A DNA stretch of 64,000 nucleotides from Mesocentrotus franciscanus (taxonomy: Eukaryota > Echinodermata > Echinoidea > Camarodonta > Strongylocentrotidae): assembly GCA_037976565.1 (NCBI GenBank), contig CP137683.1, forward strand, positions 12,470,699-12,534,698, read 5' to 3'. Positions within the stretch are counted from its first letter, which is position 1; each line of letters begins with the position of its first letter. The position numbers and the translations under genes were made by a program. This document shows positions 42,501 through 54,500 of this stretch, piece by piece. The notes under the pieces are model-generated. The model did no database searches. It saw only the letters and a list, made by a program, of their open reading frames with translations, and was not told the origin of the DNA.

Positions 42501-45500
42501 CTTGGAAACACAGTAATAACATCAAGATATTTGATCACTACGATGACAACACAGATCTGATTGACAGGCGGATGCTCCATAGGTCAAGAGTTCAACTCTA
42601 TGAGCAAGATCTATCAAAGGTTAGTCGATTTTATATTGATAAGGAAATTTATATTTCATTGTGATTTTCATTTTACTTTTTCAGGATATTTTCTTCAGGA
42701 TTGATTTTGATCTAGTTAATCTTGAGGGCTTTTATTCAATGTTAAGAGGTTTTAATGGGTGTCCTTTCTCTTTTTAGGAAGTTGAGATTAAGAGTAAATA
42801 ATAAGGCCCTTTGCATTTTAACTATTTCTTTTGATACATATGATAATATTTCAGGCGATTGCAGCCCGCCAGCGGTCAAGATATCTGAGATTTGCCCGCC
42901 CACCTCAGCCCAAGGAACTTCAGAAAGCCAAGGAGAAGATGCTGAAGGAAAAACATATGTACGCCATCCTCAGGTAAGTTCTTCTACACGGTTGAATTGT
43001 TGATGAAGTGGTGATCCAATGTATTGTCTGTTTACATCCAGAAGGGCGTTAACTCATATCCATTTACGTAGAGTTAATGCCCTTCCGGCTCCAAACATAC
43101 AACACCTTTTATAGTGAGCCAGAAGGGCGTTGATTGTCTTCCGGAATAGAGTTAATTTCCTTTGACTCTCTGCAGAAAATTTTCTCTTGAGATGTTTACT
43201 CTGGGATTTATTTCGTCAAAGAAGGGTTGGGTTGCATTAGGGTCTTACTTTAGGTGTCAGTTTAGGTGAAAGCCTAGTATAGTGTTGATTCTAGGGTTGG
43301 GAGTTAGGAAGTTACTGATGTTAGAGATTGTCCACAGACCAACTGTCTCTAGGGTTTATTTCATGAAAGATGGGTTGGGTTGCATTACAGCTTCTCAATA
43401 GATATTGTAGTGGGGTTACAGTTCAAGGATAATGTTTAGTCAAGGGTTCAAATTTAGGGATTTTAATAGCGGAGAGAATAACAATGCTTATCACTATTGC
43501 TATTTCAGTGACTGAAGAGAAAGCTTATACATGTACCATACTATCAAATAACTTTACCACATGCCGAGTAAAGGTTCTCTATTAAGGCAATGTCATTATC
43601 AGAATTCAAGATGAGGTTTAAGAGACGGTATACCTTATTTTCTCTTAAAAACAGGGATGTGATCTTGTTTTTTATTCTGATCTTCTGTGTACTGTGGATG
43701 GCGTACGGCAAGGAGACATCCCTACACGGTCCCCTCAACAACTCGGTCAATCAGATCTTTCTCAAGTAAGTGTCTTTAAACCGCAAAGTGCCTTCAAAGC
43801 AGTTTAGTCTATCAAAACTTTAAGGCTCTTGGGCATGATTTGATTTGGATTTAACATTCGTTTTGCAAAAGGACCAGCCCATGTTATCTTGTGCTTAGTA
43901 TTCAAGAGGTTGATGCTAAATGTAACATCTCTTCATTGAGAACAACTTGTCATTCATGATGAAACTGAAAATTGGTTCATTATTGACAGTAACATTTTGA
44001 ATAATGGAACATTGCTTGCATCAGAATGAACAATGATACGATAGTAAAGGAACAATAATGATAAAAAAAACTGTGTCATGAAATCTTATGTGTGACATGT
44101 ATTTGTAAACTTGGTGATAGGTTGAGGTAAAATGATACAAAGTTGTAAATGTTAAATTGTAGAACCTGATTTTTTATTTAGCATCATTTTGACACAGAAA
44201 TATAGCAAGAAGAAAAAGAGAGGGAAAATAACACATATTTTCCTCAGACCTCAGCCATATTTATCTCTGGCGTAGTAATCAAGGGAAAGAATGATGTATC
44301 AATGATACTTTTATCAAAACCTGACTTAACCCTTCTCTCCCATAACCCAGGACTACCAATCCCTTCACCAACGTCACAACAGTTGATGATCTATGGCACT
44401 GGCTCCAAGAGGACATGGCGGACACCCTCTACTGGCAGAGATGGTATAATGGGGATCCCATTGCTGAAAATGCAGTAAGAGTGGAAGATGTGCCTGCTTA
44501 GTAAATCCTCAATCAGGAATAATTCACATGTTTAATTGCTCAAGTATAAATCTGTTGCATTTTGTACTAACAGTTATTTGTAGTTGGGTCATAAAGTATG
44601 TAATAGCCTTCTGAAGATCGCTAACATTATCTACATCAGGAAAATAAATTAATGCCGGTTGTCAATTTTTATTTTGTTATTTGTATCTTAGTACCCATCG
44701 TACAATACATATCAGAGAAAGTATGACAAAACTTCCCCGGCAACAATTGCTCCGATGACTGTTGCTCCAATGCTAACCAAATCAAATCTTCAATCCTGGA
44801 CTAAGCACTAACATCAACCCTAACCCTTTCCAAAACCCAACTTACATGCAAAACCTGATTATATCCCATTCCCTGACTGGACATCTATGATAAAATTTTG
44901 AACGAATGTGTTATGACCTTCTTGAGGTAACAAGATAGTCTTTCCTTGTTGATCCTCCTGACATGTCTCTCCATTGGTGCAGGGGTCAGTGATGATCACT
45001 GGAGAGAGTATCCTCTTGGGCACGCCTTATCTGAGGCAGCTGCAAATAAGGCAACACCTCTTCGCCTCACCCCATGTCAGGCATCCCTTTATAGAACTAA
45101 CTCTTACCCCAACCCGATCCTTACCCAAACCTAACCTATGTGTAAAACCTAATTGTGACCAAACCCATAACTTGACTATCTTCAATTAAATTTAAAAAAA
45201 AACAGCAAATATCTGATTACCACCTTGAGGTAAAACAAAAACTGATGTTTCCTTCCAATTGTCCTCCTGACATGTCTCTCCATTGCTGCAGGGGTCTGTG
45301 ATGGTCACTGAAGACAGTATTCTCTTGTGCAGGCCTTCTTTTAGGCAGCTACAAGTCGGGCACTTGGGTGTATTGATTGCCATAATGAGTTACCCTGGCA
45401 CATGTACATGTATTGTAGTTTTCATCATACAGGATCTACCTTGTGATAAAAGAATACTGTTTCAAATTGTCCTCCTAACATGTCTCTTGGGCAAGCCTTG

Positions 45501-48500
45501 TCTGAGGCACTTTATGGGTCAGGCAATTGTTTAGTAATTGCCATAATGTACGATACATGTATGATATACCCTGTGATAAAAGGGTATTGTTTTTGTTTGT
45601 ACTCCTGGCATATCTCTTTATTACTGCGGGGTCAGTGATGATTACTTGAGAAAGTGTGTCATGGCCTTCAGTTTTGGTCAGAAGGCTACTCAAAAGGTGC
45701 ACCATGAAAAAATGTGCCTCCATTTCATTATTGTTGTATCTGTATTGCCTTAATGAATTATACGTATACATGTACCATAGTTCTTATCAAACTATATACC
45801 TTTAGATAAAAGATACCATTTCTGACTGTTCTCCTAACATGTCTCTTCATTGGTGCAGGGATCAGTACAGAGTATCGTCTTGGGCAGGCAATTGTCAGGC
45901 AATAACTGCCATAATGTACAATACACATAGATCTCAATACATGATATACTTTGGGATAAAAGAATACCATTTCTGATTGTCCTCCTAATGTGTCTCTCCG
46001 TTGCTGCAGGGCTCAGTGATGATCACCGGAGAGAGTATCCTCTTGGGCAGGCCTTCATTGAGGCAGCTACGAGTCAGACCACACACCTGCACTGTACCCC
46101 CTGTTCTGCGCCCCATCATAGGGGACTGTCAGGGGGGCTACAATAAGAGAACCCTTAGTCGAGAGCCCTACGGTCCTCAGGACAAGTGGGTGTTCCGAAC
46201 TGCCCATCAGCTCTTGCGCTACTGCAAGTGGGGCATGTTCACCACCTATGAAGGGGATGGATATGCTGTGGATTTCAACAATACTAGGTTAGTTTTCATT
46301 TAACCTGTGATGTATAGCTTTCCATTTTTATGCAATCTGTGGTTTACATGGGGTAAAGCCAGATTGCATTCACTATTTATTCAATTTTCTGAAAGAACGT
46401 TTTTCCAAGGAAAGAGTAAGAGGCAAGTAAAAAAAGTGAGTGAGTTAGTTGCACCGGTTTATGTATATAAATGTTTTAAACATAAAAATGATATGCTCTG
46501 TAAGCCTCATGCATGTTTATATATAAGAACATTTTAACATGTAAATTAAAAGGAGATGGAGATGAAAATAAATAGCTTAATGCAACATAAGCTTCTTTCC
46601 ATTATTGCTCATCTGTGTGTCAATACATGTATTTTTATAGGCAGTTACGTGTATCATATTGAATTGATTCATCTGTCATACAATAGAAATTCTTTTCCAT
46701 TGGTCAAACAATAACAAAGATCATATCATAGCAATATTATGCATAACAAAGAATTGTAAAGAGGTGTACAATGACAAATATACATTATGTGATCACAAAA
46801 CAGAAGAAAATACAAAAGATGTTTTAAGGAAGTTAGTTACAAAACCAATATGTGTCAGGAAATAATACAGGAAAAGAAAATTTATCTCATTAACTAATTT
46901 TAACGTCCTCCCATAATGTGTGAATAAACAGAATTTATGTTTGATATGCTAGGTGAAAATATTTTTGTTTCTTTTAGTTATGATTATGAAAACAATGCTT
47001 CACTCGTGTATTGTTTATTGTGTGAATACAGGGATGATGCTGAGAGTCTTCTGTGGCATCTACGTAATAACTCCTGGATCGATGCACAGACCAGAGCTGT
47101 CATCTTAGAGTTCACCCTCTACAATGCCCCTTACAATCTCTTCAGGTGAGAATAATAGCATTATGCACGGAAACCTGTATCTTTAATAGACCCTTTCCCC
47201 TGGACATGAAGGCCTTTTAATGGTCTTACCCATACAGTTAGTCAAACCATCTTTGTAGTAAAAAATATATTGATGGAGTTAGTCAAAAGTATCCAGTAAT
47301 AACTCCTGGATTGATGCACAGACCAGAGCTGTCATCTTAGACTTCACCCTCTACAATGCCACTTACAACCTATTCTAATTTGGGTGAGAATAATAAATTC
47401 CACTCAGAGTGACCTTGATCTAGGACCCTGGGCCGGTATTCAATTCAATACTTAGAATAAGTAAGATATTTACTAAGTAAATGGCTAAGCTAAGAAGTTT
47501 ACTTATCTCGTATTCAAATCGCATTTTAGACTTTTACTTACCTGAGACAAAATCTAAGTAAAATACATACTGATAAGCATTGTGACATCACACAGTCAAT
47601 CAAAAGTAATGCGCAATTAACGCGTCGCAATAAATGCGTGCTAATGTAATTCTGCGCAGGTTGTGATACTGCGTAAGAAAACCATATGCCTGCCAATTGA
47701 GGCCTCCAAATAATTAGCTTAAGTCTGGTAGGGAGCTGTCTTAAATTTAGGGTAAAATACTCAGCCAAAAGTTTGAATTGAATACAATACCAAAATTGGC
47801 TAAGTATTTTATCTAAGCCAATTACTAAGTAAAAAGCTTAGATTTTATACTTAAGTATTGATTTGAATACGGGCCCTGAAACTTGAAACATAGAGGGGAG
47901 CTAGCCCTTAGAGTTCACCCTTCACAATGCCCCTTACAACTTATTTAGATGAGAATGATGAATGACACACAGAGACCCTGATCTAGGAAACTGAAACTTG
48001 AACATAGAATGGAGCTCCTTGCTCTAAGTCATTATACAAGGTGAAGATATCTGATGTATGTTGGATGAAGTGCATGGGCTATGCCTAAGGTTTAAAGGAC
48101 TTGGTACCTGAAAAACTTCCCAATGACTTCTCAAAACAAAAGGAATTTGCGCAATTTTTATGCTTCTTCCTTTCAAAAAAGTTTTGCGCATCTTTTCATA
48201 CCTTATTTAGAACAGTCTGGCATACTGTTACAGAGTCATGCATTGTTTTATGACTTGATTGTCAGCTTGAAAACAGTGGATTTGTGTTCTGTCTTACAAG
48301 TCTTATGAGTCTTACGAGTCTTATGAATTAATGTGAGTATTCGTTATAATGACAATAACAAGATTTAAGATACAGCATATACAGTATACACTTTATAATT
48401 TTAAAGTATTAAGTGACCTTTGATCATTTAAACATGAATACATTGACATGTTAATGATATGAATTGCATTCTGTTTTTTATTGTTTTCTGCAGTGCTGTA

Positions 48501-51500
48501 GCATTTGTTGCTGAGATACCGGTTCTGGTGCTGTGTATCCCATGCCCAAAGTTGAGTCAGTTCAACTGTACCGCTATGAGAAACCCTATGACTACTTCAT
48601 TATGGCATGCGAGGTAGGATAACACACTTCTAGTAAAATTAAAAAGTATATGTTTCTAGTGATCTTTAAGAAATAATAAAAAGTGTCATAATTATGAGTT
48701 TTGACCAAGTATTTTACAAGCCATTGGTGGATTTGGGTTTGGTTTACAAAAAAGTGTAAAACCTGTAATTTTATGGGGAATTTGTTTAAATACTTAAGCT
48801 TTTGGAGGGTAGACAGAATTCCCAAAGTCATGGGTAAACTGAGATGGTATGGCCATGTCGTTAGCCATTGTCTTCACAGAGCAATGGACTTCCTGGCCCA
48901 ACACCCTGTGGAAGACCTCTCAAGATCTAGAAGGAGACATTAGAAGAAGACTTGAGAATATCTGGTCTCGTCAAGGTGGAAGGCTTGGAGAAGGGCCATA
49001 AGGAATATGAAACGTCCAACCCCACAGCATGGGAAAAAGGGACGTTGAATGATTATGATACTCCCAGTAAAAAAATGTAGGTCAATGTCTAACACTCTTT
49101 CTGATAAACCTGAATCCACTCTTCAAGTCATACAATCTATTCTTCTCAAGTTGTAGCCTCTTCCGGTGTTCCCTTTATAATTCATTCAAATAAAACATGT
49201 ATTACAAGTTCTGCTTTCATTTATTCACAGCTTCTGTTCGTCCTGCTGGTGGCGCTGATCTCTAAGCAAGAAATTGTGAAAGTTGTAAAGCAGGGAAGGG
49301 CGTACTTCCGCAGTGCGTGGTCATGGGTAGAGGTGTGTTACTTCCCTCTTTCCCTTTGTGTCTTGGTTGTCTAAAAACTCTCCTCTTTGACCATGATCAA
49401 CAATAGATTCTTCGATAATTTTTATGTAAAGCACTGTGAAACAACAGTTAGTTTGTAAGAGCGCTATAGAAATGACTTTATTTTATTGTATTGTATTGGT
49501 TAAGGTGTACTTGCCTTTTTCTTTGGTAGATTATTTCCCTATTTCACTGGAATGTATGTGTAAATATATTTCATTGATTTATATAAGCATTGCATATGTT
49601 CTAATTTGTACAATTGTTTTTTATCATTATTCAATTTGGTCATGACAAGCTTTTATGATATATGATTATATGGTCTATTGTGCCTTTAATTTATCTAAGC
49701 TGAACCAGAAGGTGTCGTGTCATTACATTTTTTCAAATTTGTTGTTTTAAAGCGATTTTCATGTTAAAAAATTGTCATGTTCGGACTTGTATGTGTTTTT
49801 TTTTGGCACAAACCTTTTGCACGTCCGAATCACTCTCAAAAGTGTCATGTTATGTAGTATAAATTACTTTTGAAAAAGCGTAATGCATCGTCCTTTTTGT
49901 CTCGCCTGCGTAGCAAAAAGCGAGACATAGGCGCCGCTTTTCCGGTGACGGCGACGGCGACGGCGTCAACATCAAAAACTTAACCTAAGGTTAAGTTTTT
50001 GAATTGTTAATATAATTTTGAAAGTATAAGGTCCTATTAAATGAAACTTGGACTAAAGGGTTATCAAGTATCCCCAATCATGTGAGGAAAATTTCAGGTC
50101 ACAAAGTCAAGGTCAAAGGTCATTTCAGGTCAACAAACTTAGACTATGTTGTGGCATCATCATCAAAAACTTAACCTGAGGTTAAGTTTTTGAATTTGTA
50201 ATATAATTTTGAAAGTATAAGTTCTTATTCAATGAAACTTAGACTAAAGGGTTATCAAGTATCCCCAATCATGTGAGTAGAATTTCAGCCCACTAGGTCA
50301 AGGTCAAAGGTCATTTCAGGTCAACAAACTTAACTATGTTGTGGCATCAGGCTAAGATTTTTTAATTGTTATCATAATTTTGAAAGTATACATTCCTATT
50401 CCATGAAACTTGAACATAAGGGTTATCAAGTATCACCAATCATGTTATTAGTCTTTTAGGTGACAAAGTAAAGGTCAAATGTCATTTCAGGTCTGGAAAC
50501 TTAGACTTTGTTGTGGCATCAACATCAAGATTTTGAAATTTTAGCATAATTTCAAAAGTGTTTGTTCAAATTCCATGAAACTTGTACCCAAGGGCTATCA
50601 AGTATCACAAATCATGTGACACAAATTCCAGGTCACAAAGTCAAGGTCAAAGGTCATTTTAGGTCAGTAGACTTGGATTATGTTCTCAAAATTTAATATG
50701 AGAATTAATAAATAAATTGTTGTTATTTGTTCATATTTCATGAAAGTAAATATTCGAATCATTCGAGTACTTTCCCATGAATATTCTAATAGTAATTTTA
50801 GTATTCGATCCCAGGCCTAGTATGTACATGATCAGTTACAGCTAGGTGACAATATTGATGTTTCGATAATATATATTGGAGTATATCTCATAATAATGTT
50901 CTCATTATGCTAATGAGACGTGATGTGATGTAGATGGGCTCTACCTTCCAATTGTTTTTACACAAAATGCTGAAAAATCCTCTTTTCTTAAAAAGTTTAT
51001 TAGATAACTTTATTTGTAAATTACTGACAAGCATTGAAACATTTATAGTCTTACCCATACACTAAATCTCATTATATTGTATTCTTATGATACAGTAAAT
51101 AATTATTCTGATGATTCATAATATTCACTTCAAAATGCTTATTATATTCAGAGGATTTCATTTTCGGGGGTCTGCAAATGGGCCACCCTGCCTATAAAAA
51201 TAATGTCCCAACCTCAATTTTTCATCATATCGAATTGCGTAATGCCGAATTGCGTAATGCAGGCGAGACCGCCGAGAGCGTTTCACTTGTTTATACATTT
51301 GTATTAATTTAATGCTGAAAATTGACTCTCGATTTGTTTGCAATACAAAATCAAGCATTCCTCATTTCTTCTTTTTCATTTTAACAAACAGATGTCTTTC
51401 ATACTAGTCTCCATCACCTACTTTGCCATGTACGTCTATCGCTTTGCGTATGTGAGTGAAGCAGGGAGTAGGTTAAAGGCTACCTACCTTGAAGAGTTTG

Positions 51501-54500
51501 TTGATCTATCCTTCTTAGCTTGGTGGGATCAGGTATGTAGTCAATTCATCTTGTATTCATCTATTTTTCTTAATTTCTCAAAAGGTGTCACTGTTCACAT
51601 CATCCTTGAAGTGGATCAAAGTTCTATAACATATTCAAGATTTTAATGGTATTTTTCTAACATTCAGGATTTAAATAATAATAATAACTGTTTCTTATAA
51701 AGTGCTTTACCATTTACAACGTAACTGACCAAGGTGTATTTCTACTTACTACTTTTTTCAATAAACCTCATATAGGTTTCAAGTACTATGTTTTTTGAAA
51801 AGCAAGAGAAATTGTATTTAGTACATCTTTTGAAACCTCATCATTCCTGATTCAATATTAAAATGACTCCTTTTATCAGGAATTCATTTCAACAAAGATT
51901 CTTCTACATCCTGTGAGAAAATGATGAGGATGAACATTAAGTTGAAGTTTTGATGAAGTGATGTGAAGTAACTGCATATTAATTTTGTTTTTGTAGCGTC
52001 TGCGAGATCTGATCGGCCTCATCCTCTTCATTTTGACGCTCAAGTCCCTTCATCTTTTGAGGTTCAACCGTATGTTTGCTATGTTTGGTGCCGTCTTTGA
52101 GGCTGCCCTAGGACACCTGCTTCTCCATATGGTAAGAGAAAATTTGCCATCACTAGTGATAATACTACCACTATCACTACCACTGCATCTACCACTACCA
52201 CTACCACTGCCATCACTACCAACATCCCTCACCCCAACCATTCCCATCAGCACCACCTTCAACACCTTCAACATCAGCACCACCACTACACAAGCACTAC
52301 AATTACAACCACCACACCCAAGCAACCTCTACCATGACCACCCTCACCACCAGCATTTCTATCACACCACCACAACTACGACTTCCACCATAATCACTAC
52401 CACCTCCACAACAACAACCATCCCCTAGACACTACCACGACCACGACAACCAACTCACCACCACCACTGTTACCAGCAACACCATGACCCCACGATGGAC
52501 ATGTGCACAATTTATGAATGCAACTATTTTGTTGTTGTTGATATTGTTGTAGTTATAAACCATTATTATTTGTAAATCATCTGTCTTATCCTTACTTTTG
52601 TAACCTCCTTTCATCCCAGCTGTGCTACACCATCCTGGAGACAGCCTTTGCATGCCTTGGCAACCTTCTCTTTGGTAGCCACTATTACCCCTTCAGGAAC
52701 GTCTACCCTGCCTACGAGGTGATCAGCTCCCTCATCGTCGGATCTGCCCCGGACCACTCCAAGCTGTGGTTTCTCTTCCCAGTCCTCTGGCCGATGTTCT
52801 ACATTTCTTACGTCATCTGCATGGTCATCTTCATGGCTGGATTGGTAAGATAGGTGTTGATCTACAATCTATTGGGAATGAGTAGGGATAAGGAACTACT
52901 TACTTCCTATGGTTTTATTGTAAACTTGATTTTAATTGGTGAACATTTTCAGTTGAATTGTGTATTCAAAATGTGGACACATGTCCAAACGGTTTCTATA
53001 TTTACTTTATCACTTTGCATTGTTTTTTTATTCTAATATTTTGGTTCATTTGTTTTATGACAGAGAAACTTATACTGCGAGTACTGCATTATGCTTTGCC
53101 ATGTGAAATGCTACTTCAAAGATCGGGGTTTATACATGTAACTAATAATAATAATAGTGGGTTCTTGTATAGTGCTCATGTCTGTCAGACTTGACACTCC
53201 TGGAGCTCCACAATTATTAACCTGGCTTTAGCATGGCTGCCATTAATGGTGCTCTAGCATTTCAAGGAATTAATTCCTGCCAGGTACCCATTTCCCTCAC
53301 TTGGATCGAGTATGTCAAATATAGATTAATGTCTTGCCAAAGGTGCAGTGGCTGGACTCGAACCGCGAACCATGTGATCCACAGTCTGACGACGGATCCA
53401 CTAGACCACAACACCTCTAAATCACAGACAAAGCAGCAAATGGCAACACATTCAGTATTAGTATACTGACATTGATTATTATCTGCCATTGGGTCTTCTT
53501 TTGCTTATAGATGAAAGCTATCCTCTGTCACAACTACCGGAAGGTCAAGCACTGCCCTCTTGAGACGATCAGTGGTCAGGAGGTCATCAGCTTCTTCTGG
53601 CATCGTTTCCTCTGCTGGTTGGGCATCAGAAAGGAGAAGGTGGATGATAGCGATAGAGACAAGCTTCCAATGGTAGGTGCAGGTGACGATGGGCTTGGTA
53701 GTGGTGATGATGATGTCTTTGATGGTGATGATGGTGAGGATGATGAGGGTGATGGATTTGATGATGAGAAGGAGAAGGAGAAGGATGGTGATGATGATGA
53801 TGAGGAGGAGGAAAATGAAGATGGTGATGAAAGATGATGATGCATATGATGATGGTATTGATGATGAGGAGGAAGATTATGATGATCATGGCCATGACAA
53901 TGATGGTGATACATGTGATCATCTTAGTTAATGATGAGAGAATGAATTTGATGATGATGATGAGGGCGGTGGTAGTTATTGTTAATTCAATTGATAGTGA
54001 TAATTGTATGCATCATGGTTGTACTGTTTATCATGGTGATGATTAATTCTCATATTTTGACCGATGTTGCATCAAAAGTTTTTCTTCACTTTGTTTTTTC
54101 TTCCTGTCACTATCTACTTTTTGTGTTCTTGTTCTTGTGCTTTCCCACTCCCCTTGAAGTGTATCTATGCTCGTCTGTATTTTTATCTTCCTCTTTCTTT
54201 CTCACTTTCTCTTTGTCTTTCTTTTATTTCTGTCTATCTATGTATCCTCTCTCTCTCTTGCTCTCTCACTGTCTTTTCCCTTTGTCTCTGTCCCTCTGTT
54301 TCTCTCTTCTTACTGCTTGTTGTTTTCTCTGGGTTTGTTGGGGCTTGTTCCACATGGTAGCTGCATTTCTCACAAAATAATCTAATTTCAGACATATGTA
54401 AATATTGATTTCATTATGTTATTCTATCTTCCTCTTTCTCTCTCACTGTCTGTTTGTCTTTCTTTTGTTTCTGTCTATCTATGTATCCCCTCTCTCTCTC

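Noticed and set aside
44983..45140. First exon 31 copy as a mutually exclusive alternative exon
   Set aside because: Acceptor and frame are good, but homology ends before the donor and the only GT nearby (about 45139) would leave in phase 0 where phase 2 is needed.
53576..53922. His-rich minus-strand frames
   Set aside because: Complement of the GAT repeat tract.
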